From Verrucomicrobiaceae bacterium (GTDB lineage: Bacteria; Verrucomicrobiota; Verrucomicrobiia; Verrucomicrobiales; Verrucomicrobiaceae), in NCBI GenBank assembly GCA_015075365.1, contig JABTUN010000003.1:186001-250000 (forward strand): a stretch of 64,000 bases of DNA, in the 5' to 3' direction. Below are positions 34,838 to 42,237 of the stretch, in pieces. Below the pieces are notes generated by a model. It worked only from the letters and a program-made list of their open reading frames with translations, was not told where the DNA came from and did not search any database. Positions within the stretch are counted from its first letter, which is position 1; every line of letters starts with the position of its first letter. Made by a program: the position numbers and the translations under genes.

Positions 34838-36142
34838 GGCCTCGGGTAAGGACTCCAGATCTGCCTTGCTTGGTGGGTCGTCTTCCAGACTCGTATTCGA
34901 TAATACGATCAGGTTCGCTCATCTGGCAAGCTACACATTGCCAAACAATCGAACAGAACAACGAGCAGGCCTATGCGCGGAACACCAGCTTCGATTTTGG
35001 TGCGCGTGACAGTTAAACCGTGTCGTCTATCCAGTGGCCACTGGGCCCGGCTGGGGGCCATTCTTCATGCGGCAGGGATCAAGTCCGCGAACAAAGGCCT
35101 GTGCTTGGGTGGCCTGCTGGTTGCGGTTCTAGGGCAGAGTTTAGTCGCCTGTGCATACACTGTTCTTGTTGCTTCTGCACTGAGGCCCCCGGCGGCGGCT
35201 GACCCGAGTCTTCCGTCCTGGCCGCTTTGGAGGGTAGCTTTATTTCATGACAAAGCGGCACCTGCAAAGACCTCCAAAGAACGCCCTGAGGTTCCAACTG
35301 CTCAGCATCTCACTCTAGGCCTCGTGGGAACTGCATCTTTTGTTGCTTCCTCATCACAATTTTCTTCCCTGGACTTCTCAAAGGCGTGTTCGGTTGGGTT
35401 CCGTTTTTTGCGGCTAATCTAAAGGGCTGATTGTCGTTGCTTATTCGTTCCAGGAGTGACTTGGGTCGGACATCGGACCCATGCTGTGGGCCTATCCATG
35501 GCATCGGCCATAGGATTATCGGTCACCGCTGGACTTCTGACCGTCCCCAAAACCTCAGCAGCTTGTCTGGAGACGCATTTTGGTGCGGCGTCACCTTCGC
35601 CAAGGCTGCATGTAGGCTTCCGGTGGTGAAGGGGCATGGTGAGCCGTGGAAAGCCGTCCTGTGAAACGTTTAAATCCTCACAGGATGGCCTTCTTCCGTG
35701 ACTTGCTGCTTCCGTGTGGAGCCAGGGTATATGTTTCGTCGCGTAGGCTTTGCGGTGGGATGTCGATCAGCCGGACAAGGCGTCCAGTGACCGCAGGGAG
35801 CCTCAGTGTGCTTTGACAGAAAACCCCCAGTCGTTGGGCTGGGGATCGCGGTGAAGGGAACTCTCGACGGCCACTGTAAGCCGTCTCCTAACCTCTGTGA
35901 AGCACTGCGCCTGGGACGGCAGGTTTGCCGCCACTACGTTTTCTCACCGTTCCCGCAAAGAGCTTATCTGCACGGGTTTGCCTGCAGCCCTACTTGCGAA
36001 TGCTTTCGATGTTGCCGGCAAGATTCAGGTTCGTATGTATTTGTATCGGCGGATCAACCTGGGAATTTCCGCTATATGGACTATGGATGATGAAGATTGA
36101 GTGATTGGGTTGAATGTCCGAAAAAACGCCTTTCAGGCATGC
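34838..36142. other. 1.3-kb stretch with no convincing gene
   Basis: Several short frames exist on both strands (for example 34973-35422 plus) but none has a recognisable motif, plausible start context or consistent composition. It lies between cargo and the integrase module and may be decayed sequence or hold a small RNA. Confidence 0.5.
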
Positions 36143-36424
36143 TCATGCGCGCCTCGCCTTCGCTCTAACATAAAACCGCTCCCGAAAGACCGCTTCGCAC
36201 TCGGCCAGATCATAGCGAACGCTTCGCCCGATCTTGAAATAAGGAAGAACCCCGCTCCGTGTCAGTTCATCGACATACCTGAGAGAAAGCCTCAGGCGTT
36301 GCGCAAGTTCATGACGCGTCACTTTGGTGCAAAGCGCCTCCGCTGCGGAAGTGAGATTAGATGTATCGTGCTCCATGACGATGGAGTGTGTCAGCATGGT
36401 AACTCGCCGCCAGAACCAATGCAT
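36143..36424 (-). CDS. Excisionase-like helix-turn-helix protein
   Basis: Up to 93 residues; the better start may be the ATG at 36376 (MEHDTSNLTS). The core VTRHELAQRLRLSLRYVDEL and SGVLPYFKIGRSVRYDLAEC is the winged helix of excisionase/MerR-like DNA-binding proteins. Such small proteins bend attachment-site DNA and direct the integrase toward excision. It is downstream of the integrase and its coupled gene on the same strand, within 2.3 kb of attR, which supports this role. Confidence 0.75.
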   Translation of the reverse strand: MHWFWRRVTMLTHSIVMEHDTSNLTSAAEALCTKVTRHELAQRLRLSLRYVDELTRSGVLPYFKIGRSVRYDLAECEAVFRERFYVRAKARRA

Positions 36425-36468
36425 GCTCTGATCCGTTTTTGATCAGAAAAGTGATGTCCAGTTTCTGA

Positions 36469-37473
36469 TCACCATCGTCCTGAACAGTCGAAACCAGGTA
36501 GGAAATGGTAAGCCCAGTTCTCTGGATCAGATCTACCCGCGCGGTTCCTCCCGTTGTAGATCAGGCGGATCATGGGAGTGCCGGCGCGATAGAGCCGAAT
36601 GTCATGAACAGCGCTGCTGAACCTGCCGCGCCAGCACCTTTCCTTGGGCTTGATTTTTAGAGCCTTGCTGACATTCTGATTTAGCGGCTCAAGCAATATC
36701 TCCTTGATGGCCGACCGTGTTGGTTCATCGGTCCTTGCAATGATTGATGGAAGTGCAAAAAGGCGCAAACACTCCAGCGCATCTTCAACCGACATTGCCC
36801 AGAGAGCTAGGGCGAGCCAATATTCGAGTAGTGCCGGCGCGAGTTTCAGAACGGTGACGCCCTTCACATCGAGTTTGATTTTATCGTTCTTGCCTTTGCG
36901 TGCTTGTTTAACGGATTCCAACGCCTCACGATAACCAGGCAGGGACTGGCTGCAGTTGAACAAACCTCCCAAACCATGGGACACCGCCACCACCCAGGCA
37001 TGCCCTTCCACATCCAGCACGCCGCGTCCTGCCATGTCTTCGGCCAGTCCCTTTTGAAGCGCGCGCATCAAATCCAGGCATTTCATGCGTTGCGCCGCCA
37101 TCGAAAGCTGCTCCCGCACTCGATGCATCGAAGCAAGAGTCGGGATGTCTAGGTGGCGGGTTCTTCCTGGCAGGATTGCTTCGTAGGTAGCAATGATGAC
37201 CTGCTTGAATGCGTCCGGGCACAGAAGCCCATTGTTCATCAAGATCGTGATTTGCATCCTGATTTCCGAGGGCAGTTTCCCCCACACCTCAGTAGAAACT
37301 GAATTTATCAATTCTAAATCCTTATCAGCCTCCCGAATCTGAAGATCAGTGGGAGAAAGCTTCGCGTGTGCCGATGAGACCTCGCTTTGCCTCATATCGG
37401 ACAAAACCTTCAGCATTCGCATAATCATGTCAGAGTCGGCCTTGGATTCGGAGGCGACGGTCTCTTTATTCAT
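36469..37473 (-). CDS. Unknown protein coupled to the integrase
   Basis: A 334-residue soluble, mainly helical protein with no recognised domain. Landmarks are an N-terminal polar helix, VWGKLPSEIRMQITILMNNG and a basic C-terminal part (ALKIKPKERCWRGRFSSAVH). Its ATG overlaps the integrase stop by 4 bases, so it is translated with the integrase and is likely part of the mobility module. Confidence 0.6.
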   Translation of the reverse strand: MNKETVASESKADSDMIMRMLKVLSDMRQSEVSSAHAKLSPTDLQIREADKDLELINSVSTEVWGKLPSEIRMQITILMNNGLLCPDAFKQVIIATYEAILPGRTRHLDIPTLASMHRVREQLSMAAQRMKCLDLMRALQKGLAEDMAGRGVLDVEGHAWVVAVSHGLGGLFNCSQSLPGYREALESVKQARKGKNDKIKLDVKGVTVLKLAPALLEYWLALALWAMSVEDALECLRLFALPSIIARTDEPTRSAIKEILLEPLNQNVSKALKIKPKERCWRGRFSSAVHDIRLYRAGTPMIRLIYNGRNRAGRSDPENWAYHFLPGFDCSGRW

Positions 37474-38643
37474 GCGGCCTCCTTCATGGAAATGACATTG
37501 GCAGGAACGACAGTCTGCGGCGTGATGGCAAAGAACGCCTTGGCATCCTCGGGCGTGGCAATCTCGCGGTAGTGCTGGAACAAGACGGCGGTGTTGGTAT
37601 GGCCGAGTTGCAGAGCGGTCTTGGCGGCGTCCTGATGCAGGGCAAGGTGATAGCTGGCGAAGCTATGGCGGCAGGCGTTCGCGGGCCATGCGATGCCAGC
37701 GGCTTTCCGGGCGAGGTCGAAGCGGTCCTTGTGCCGCATCTCAGTCAGGCGCACGGGGCCGGAGCGTTGCGCGTGCGGTTCCAGCCATGCTCGGAGGTTG
37801 GCGGTGATCTCTACGAGACGGCGCTGGCTGCTCTTGGCCTTCTCCGCCGTGATCTCGATGAAGCCGCGCCGGAGGTCGATCTCCCGCCAGTCCAGCCGCT
37901 CGATCTCCGCCGTGCGTAGTCCGGCAAAGAAACCGATGGCGAGCGCTGGCACGATCTCGTCTGGGGCGGCGGCAAGCAGCGCGGCGGTATCCGCTGGCGA
38001 GAGGATGCCGGGAGCCTTGCGAATGACCTTCACCTTGGCGGCGCGAGCCACCGGGTTGTCATCGGTGTAGCCACGGCCTGCGCAGTAGCCAAAGAAGTTG
38101 TGAAGCAGGCGGCGGTGCTTGTCCTTGGACTGCGGGGCGTTCTTGAGGCCGAAAATCCAAGCATCTATGTCCTTTGTCGTGATCTCTGCCAACGAGGCGC
38201 TTGGCGTGCTTCTTGGCGAAGCGTTCCAGCCGATAGGTGAAGTCCCGCAGATGAACCGCGCTCACGCCCTCCTTTCGGCGTGTCTCGACAAACTCGTCAT
38301 AAGCCGCGAGCACGTTCACCGAACGGCGGCGCAAGTGCAGGTGGTCGGCGTAGAAGGTCAAGGCGGCGTCCAGGGTGAAACCCTTCACGCCTGCCGCTGC
38401 GAAGCCCTCCGCCAGCTCTCGGCAGCGAATGACGGCCTTGCGCTCGTCGTCGGTGAAGTCGGCGTGCTTCCGGCCTTCGTTCAAAAGCTCCACGCGCTTT
38501 TCCGCCATGAAGGCATCCGCGCCGTCCGGGCCGCTCTTGGCGGTGAAGTATTTCTGGAGGTAGCTTTCCCCTTGCCGGAAGGTCACGCGGAACTTGTAGC
38601 GCGGGTGTTTGACCTTTTTGATGGTGATGATCTCGCGGGCCAT
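37470..38643 (-). pseudogene. Tyrosine integrase broken by a frameshift
   Basis: Two frames together make one integrase. The N-terminal frame runs from MAREIITIKKV (38643) through the arm and core-binding domains; the catalytic frame (37470-38192) has GLRTAEIERL with the first Arg, a Lys in TAEKAKSSQRRLVEI, CRHSFASYHLA with the second Arg, LGHTNTAVL and the nucleophile in QHYRE. The usual H of HxxR is N here, as in some relatives. The frames meet near 38190, where AKRLV continues naturally into AEITTKDIDAW if one base of CTCGTTGGCAGAG is dropped. It is a one-base insertion, a sequencing error or, less likely, a recoding site. Adjacent to attR. Confidence 0.82.
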
Positions 38644-38644
38644 G

Positions 38645-38708
38645 ATTGCGCCACATTGCACCGAATTGCACCAAATGCCAGCCCAAAACCATTACAAAAC
38701 CATTACAC
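38645..38708 (+). repeat. Att-flanking repeat, copy 2 (putative integrase arm sites)
   Basis: Begins ATTGCGCCACATTGCACC and ends with two tandem AAAACCATTAC units, in the 100 bases between the integrase start and attR. Related to 14078-14133 and 38874-38919. It probably also overlaps the integrase promoter. Confidence 0.6.
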
Positions 38709-38743
38709 ACTAAGTTTACCCTGAGCTTTTCAACAAGGTTGAC

Positions 38744-38800
38744 GGTCTCCGAAGCCGCAGATTCAGGTTCGATTCCTGACGGGCGCACCAGCCGGAAAAC
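38744..38800 (+). repeat. attR / junction of the two tandem elements (tRNA-Arg 3' copy)
   Basis: 57 bases identical to 13944-14000, comprising the tRNA-Arg 3' half plus ten bases past CCA. The 5' half of the tRNA is missing, so this copy is not a functional gene. It ends the 24.8-kb island and begins the smaller second element. Confidence 0.92.
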
Positions 38801-38873
38801 GGCTGGAACTGTTGTAAATCAAGGCTTCCACGATCAAAAGCTCACTTCGCCGCTCTGTGCATCTGAACGTATA

Positions 38874-38919
38874 ATTGCGCCAAAATGCACCAAAATGAGG
38901 CCGAAAACCATTACAGCGG
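38874..38919 (+). repeat. Att-flanking repeat, copy 3
   Basis: Starts ATTGCGCCAAAATGCACC exactly like copy 1 at 14078 and ends with one AAAACCATTACAGCGG unit. It lies 74 bases past the core repeat, as copy 1 does past attL (78 bases). Confidence 0.65.
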
Positions 38920-39069
38920 CCCCTCGGTCATCAAAGGTTGCCACGAGGTATCAGGTTTGGCTCAGGGCTAAGCGGAGGCTAAGATTTCCCTCAGTCGGAC
39001 AGTGATTAGGAAGTAAACAAGATGGCCAAGCCGACTTGATCTCAATACGCATGCCCCTATTTTTCAGCC

Positions 39070-39306
39070 ATGAGAACATTATTCATCGGGGGATGCATTC
39101 TCCAGCTACTGCTTGTAGCCAATGCTCAATTCAATACGGTTAAGGAGTTAAGGCCCCTCACTCCGTTTATTATTATTGCCGTCCCGGTCTTTGGTATCCT
39201 GTATGCCATGAGTGCAGAAGGAGACTCATTGTTGGCGCTTTGGATGGAAAGAAAACGTGCTCCGTCCCCCTCTTGGATTGGACAGGTGATAAGCTCTCCG
39301 AACTGA
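39070..39306 (+). CDS. Small secreted/membrane frame, apparently cut by the IS
   Basis: A 78-residue frame with an N-terminal hydrophobic segment (MRTLFIGGCILQLLLVANAQ) and a second one (FIIIAVPVFGILYAMS). The last 15 or so residues run into the left end of the IS3-family element (about 39258), so the natural C-terminus is probably lost. No family recognised. Confidence 0.4.
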   Translation: MRTLFIGGCILQLLLVANAQFNTVKELRPLTPFIIIAVPVFGILYAMSAEGDSLLALWMERKRAPSPSWIGQVISSPN

Positions 39307-39474
39307 TCCAAGATCAGGCATACATCCACCCCGCGCAGAAGCTCTGTGAAGGCGCAGTGCAGGTCTCGTCGAGCGTAGCGAGACGAGGCCGCAGCGTAGC
39401 CGTAACAGAGCTTCGGCGCGGTCGCCGCCCCCTCCCACTTGTCGCTGTTCACCCTCAACCCGGAGCCTTCTGCC

Positions 39475-39843
39475 ATGAGTAAGCCTAAAGCCGCCATCAC
39501 ACCTCCCGCCGTCGAGATCGAAACCGATGCCGACAGTCCGCAACGCTGGACCGCGAAGCGCAAGGCCGCCCTCGTCATCGACATCCTCCAAGGCAAGACC
39601 ACCGCCGCGGAGGCTGCTCGCCAGCACGCGCTGACTCTCGCCGAGGTCGAGCAGTGGAAGGAGGACTTCATCACCCAGGGCACCGAGGCCCTGCGCAGTC
39701 ATCCGCGCGACCTCGCCCAGCAGTTCGAGGCTCGCGAGAAGACCCTGCTGGCCAAGGTCGGCGAGCTCACCCTGCATGTGGACGTTTTAAAAAAAGCTCA
39801 TCGCTACTTGGGCAAGGACTTGCCGGAAGGGATCTCGTGGTAG
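39475..39843 (+). CDS. IS3-family transposase OrfA
   Basis: 122 residues from the ATG at 39475. It has the helix-turn-helix TAKRKAALVIDILQGKTTAA, then EAARQHALTLAEVEQWKEDF, and a coiled-coil leucine-zipper region (LAQQFEAREKTLLAKVGELT) that normally mediates OrfA/OrfAB dimers. OrfA binds the terminal repeats. Its 3' end contains the A7 slip site that leads into OrfB. Confidence 0.88.
   Translation: MSKPKAAITPPAVEIETDADSPQRWTAKRKAALVIDILQGKTTAAEAARQHALTLAEVEQWKEDFITQGTEALRSHPRDLAQQFEAREKTLLAKVGELTLHVDVLKKAHRYLGKDLPEGISW
39789..39795 (+). promoter_or_regulatory. Programmed -1 frameshift heptamer A AAA AAA
   Basis: Seven As in the OrfA frame (TTA AAA AAA G) form a canonical X XXY YYZ slip site; OrfB lies exactly in the -1 frame. 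Slippage here makes the OrfAB transposase, the standard strategy of IS3 elements. Confidence 0.75.
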
Positions 39844-39845
39844 CC

Positions 39846-40706
39846 ATGCAAAACCAACTTCTCCAATCGGGATCCCCGCCGGTGCCTGTGAGCGTGCTGT
39901 GCCGTCTCCTCGGCGTGGCACGCTCCACCACCTATTACCAGCCGCATGGACGCCACCTCGAACCGCGGTGCGATCCCGCGTGCGTCGAGGCCATCCGTGC
40001 GGTGATCGAGGCTCATCCCACCTATGGCGTGCGCATGACTCATGCCCGTCTCACCAAAGGCCAGGGCATGATCGTCAACCGCAAGAAGGTCCACCGCATC
40101 ATGCGCCTGCACCGCTGGACATGCAGGCAGCGCCGCATCGGCCGCCGTCCGCGTGTGCAGCACCTCAAATCCATCGCCGCAGCCCCCAACCAGCGTTGGG
40201 CCACCGACATCGCCACCGTGGACTGCGGGCGCGACGGCTGGTGCGCCTTCGTGCCGGTCGTCGACTGCTGCTCGCGTGAAGTCCTCGGCTGGGATCTGGC
40301 GCACACCGCCCGAGCCAAGACCGCCGAGCGTGCGCTGGAAGAGGCCCTGCTGCACCGCTTCGGCACCACTCGAGGCGCTCCATCAGGACTCACCTTGCGC
40401 CACGATAACGGCCTTGTCTTCGGCTCACGAGCCTACCGCGCCCTCGTGCGCGACTACGGCCTCACGCAGGAATACATCGCTCCCTACACGCCCGAGCAAA
40501 ACGGCCTGTGCGAGCGCTTCATCCGCACCTTCAAAGAGGAATGCGCCTGGCAGCACCGCTTTGACAACCTCACCGCCGCACGCGCGACGGTCGCCAGATA
40601 CATCGAACACTACAACACCCAGCGCACCCACTCCGCCCTCAACTACAACACCCCACGCCAAACCTACCTCACCCTATGCAACCCACCCCATCAACAAGCC
40701 GCCTGA
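39846..40706 (+). CDS. IS3-family transposase OrfB (DDE integrase core)
   Basis: About 286 residues when read from the ATG at 39846, but its frame is open upstream to the A7 slip site and it is probably made as an OrfAB fusion. It contains the HTH_21 region (YGVRMTHARL, VNRKKVHRIM) and an rve/DDE core: first Asp in RWATDIATVDCG, second in LTLRHDNGLVFGS, and the Glu in YTPEQNGLCERFIRTFKEE, ending with HYNTQRTHSALNYNTPRQTY. All catalytic residues are present, so the copy may be active. Confidence 0.92.
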   Translation: MQNQLLQSGSPPVPVSVLCRLLGVARSTTYYQPHGRHLEPRCDPACVEAIRAVIEAHPTYGVRMTHARLTKGQGMIVNRKKVHRIMRLHRWTCRQRRIGRRPRVQHLKSIAAAPNQRWATDIATVDCGRDGWCAFVPVVDCCSREVLGWDLAHTARAKTAERALEEALLHRFGTTRGAPSGLTLRHDNGLVFGSRAYRALVRDYGLTQEYIAPYTPEQNGLCERFIRTFKEECAWQHRFDNLTAARATVARYIEHYNTQRTHSALNYNTPRQTYLTLCNPPHQQAA

Positions 40707-40851
40707 ACAACACTGGCTCTTGTCCAACTTTGAGGGGAGCACTACAGGACGGCGGCGAATCCCGGCACCTACGGCGGGACGACTCAGAAGCGGTTCTTTA
40801 GAACGCGCGTGGTGAAGGTCGCGCCGTAGCAATTGCGTAACCTGCACCGGG

Positions 40852-41271
40852 CTATCTGGAGGCTCGCAGAGACTTTGAGTACTTGTCCAGGCATTCCGCA
40901 TAGGCATGCAAGCCACGCTCTGTGCCGTAGTAGCTGCATCGCTGAATGACTCCCTTTTTATTTGCTCCAATGCTGATTTCGCCAGCGTGGTCTTGTCGTA
41001 TGAAACCGGCTGAGGTGGTTTGCATTTGAAAGGGTGTTGCCCCAACGAGCCCCGTGGTGTTGGCGACTTGAGGAATCGGCATCACACTAGAAAAGGATGT
41101 GTTCCATTTGTAGACAGTATCGTTGCCCAATTCGAGCTTACTGGAAGGATAACCAAGAACATCGAAGGCGGTTTCGATTGGCTTTCCCTTTAGGTCGGCA
41201 AGCCCTTGATCCAAAACCTTGAAGACACAAGACGGCAGAAGTAGGCACAAGGCTGCGAGAAGACATTTCAT
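40852..41271 (-). CDS. Small lipoprotein (SmpA/OmlA-like pattern)
   Basis: 139 residues with a lipoprotein signal ending LLPSC (MKCLLAALCLLLPSC), so the mature form starts at C15 and is membrane-anchored. The segment LKGKPIETAFDVLGYPSSKL followed by TVYKWNTS resembles the small SmpA/OmlA lipoprotein fold, where a short helix is followed by a beta hairpin. It lies between the IS and the HigBA pair. The role is unknown; entry exclusion or envelope modification would be guesses. Confidence 0.65.
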   Translation of the reverse strand: MKCLLAALCLLLPSCVFKVLDQGLADLKGKPIETAFDVLGYPSSKLELGNDTVYKWNTSFSSVMPIPQVANTTGLVGATPFQMQTTSAGFIRQDHAGEISIGANKKGVIQRCSYYGTERGLHAYAECLDKYSKSLRASR

Positions 41272-41465
41272 GTGTGTATCGTTCTAATGAATTGCTGTTC
41301 ATCAAACAGATTTCTCAGATCGATGGTTCATTTCGATTTTCTCCACTCCCACGGAACTGTAGACGCGCCGTCTCGCCAAAGGCCTCGTTTTGAGCGGCTG
41401 GAAGGGGGGCATCCTTGGAATATGCCTCGTAACGCCAAGCCAGCCCCAGACGCACAAGTTCACGT

Positions 41466-41765
41466 TCACGCCGCCAGCGCGGCACAAGGCTTGATGCGTG
41501 CCAGCACGGGACGCATTTCGGCTTCGGTCACTTGGCGGTCATAGTGAGCTTGCAGATTGAGCCAGACCTCGGCAGGCCATTGGAAGTAGCGGGCGAGGCG
41601 CAAGGCGGTGTCTGCCGTGATGGAACGCCTTCCCTTGACGATCTCATTGATGCGGCGCGGAGGCACGCCGATGTCGTTGGCAAGGCGGTATTCGGACAAG
41701 CCAAGAGGCGCGAGGAAATCCTCGCGGAGAATCTCACCGGGATGTATGGGGGCGTGCTTTTTCAT
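41466..41765 (-). CDS. higA: HigA-family antitoxin
   Basis: 99 residues of the HigA XRE type: HPGEILREDFLAPLGLSEYR, LANDIGVPPRRINEIVKGRR and ITADTALRLARYFQWPAEVW. The helix-turn-helix binds the operon promoter and the protein neutralises HigB. It is 12 bases downstream of higB; the toxin-first order is characteristic of higBA. It likely keeps the small element from being lost. Confidence 0.92.
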   Translation of the reverse strand: MKKHAPIHPGEILREDFLAPLGLSEYRLANDIGVPPRRINEIVKGRRSITADTALRLARYFQWPAEVWLNLQAHYDRQVTEAEMRPVLARIKPCAALAA

Positions 41766-41777
41766 GGCGTGGAAGGG

Positions 41778-42059
41778 TCAATGGTAGTCAACTATTTCGA
41801 CCTCATGCGGCCCGTCTGATTCCCAACGGAAACAAACGCGCCATTGATCGTTGATGCGGATGGAGTGCTGGCCTTTGCGGTTGCCTTTGAGCGCTTCCAG
41901 CCGATTGCCGGGAGGAACGCGAAGCTGCAATAATTCCGTGACGGCGTGAAGCTGGGCGAGCTTCCGCAAAGCCGTCCGCTGGATGTCTGGCGGAAAAGCA
42001 CGGACTTTCTCCAGCTCGAACAACCGGGCGGTATCGTTGCAGGCAAAGGAACGGATCAT
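41778..42059 (-). CDS. higB: HigB-family RelE-like mRNA interferase toxin
   Basis: 93 residues from the ATG at 42059 (MIRSFACNDTARLFELEKVR); an earlier ATG (42104) is less likely as it lacks family similarity. The RelE/HigB pattern is RKLAQLHAVTELLQLRVPPG, NRLEALKGNRKGQHSIRIND and QWRVCFRW. HigB cleaves mRNA on the ribosome. It begins 74 bases from the third tRNA-derived repeat, so the pair is right at the element end. Confidence 0.9.
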   Translation of the reverse strand: MIRSFACNDTARLFELEKVRAFPPDIQRTALRKLAQLHAVTELLQLRVPPGNRLEALKGNRKGQHSIRINDQWRVCFRWESDGPHEVEIVDYH

Positions 42060-42133
42060 GCATTGGGATGACTTTATAATAACGGAATGCGTTATGAGCG
42101 GCAAGAGGGAAGTCCACCCTGCCCGATGTGCTG

Positions 42134-42191
42134 GAAGCCGCAGATTCAGGTTCGATTCCTGACGGGCGCACCAGCCGGAAAACCGGCTGAA
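42134..42191 (+). repeat. Third tRNA-Arg 3' copy (outer right att site)
   Basis: 58 bases identical to 13951-14008, including the GCCGGAAAACCGGC hairpin that attR (38744) lacks in perfect form. It therefore may represent the original chromosomal right junction. It ends 46 bases before the end of the PVC-type cytochrome gene. Confidence 0.9.
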
Positions 42192-42237
42192 AAAGACTCG
42201 GCAAAACGCTCCTGTCTGTTGCGCCGGCGGTGTGGAT

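Larger units (their letters stand above)
13944..38800 (+). mobile_element. tRNA-Arg-integrated genomic island, 24.8 kb, defence cargo
   Basis: Bounded by 57-base direct repeats derived from tRNA-Arg(CCG). At the right end are a frameshifted tyrosine integrase, an excisionase-like helix-turn-helix protein and an unknown coupled gene. Cargo is a split type I restriction-modification locus enclosing protease, KAP NTPase, Trypco1, GIY-YIG and AbiE-like genes, plus metK and a secreted superoxide dismutase. No phage structural, replication or conjugation genes are seen, so it is a non-conjugative integrative island. Mobility is doubtful unless the integrase frameshift is suppressed or is a sequence error. 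Confidence 0.88.
39258..40746 (+). mobile_element. IS3-family insertion sequence
   Basis: About 1.49 kb with OrfA and OrfB transposase frames. Imperfect inverted ends are TGCTCCGTCCCCCTC (left, continuing to TTGGACA after a short gap) and, on the other strand, TGTAGTGCTCCCCTC (right, also followed by TTGGACA). No target duplication is clear, so the exact ends are provisional. The leader (about 39361-39400) contains a strong hairpin, CTCGTCGAGCGTAGCGAGACG region, upstream of OrfA. Confidence 0.78.
38744..42191 (+). mobile_element. Second tRNA-Arg-bounded element remnant, 3.4 kb
   Basis: Lies between attR of the first island and a third tRNA 3' copy (42134-42191). It starts with the same att-flanking repeat as the first island (38874-38919) but lacks any integrase. 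Contents are a truncated small frame, an IS3-family insertion, a lipoprotein gene and a HigBA pair. It looks like a degenerate or satellite relative of the first island that depends on its integrase in trans. Confidence 0.72.

Noticed and set aside
34973-35422. 149-codon frame as a gene
   Set aside because: No motif, no start context, composition like the surrounding non-coding stretch.
38740-38790. Second tRNA-Arg gene
   Set aside because: Only the 3' half (anticodon stem onward) is present; no 5' acceptor or D arm. It is an att site. The same applies to 42134-42191.
13944-42191. Prophage
   Set aside because: No capsid, terminase, tail, portal or lysis genes; cargo is defence and metabolic.
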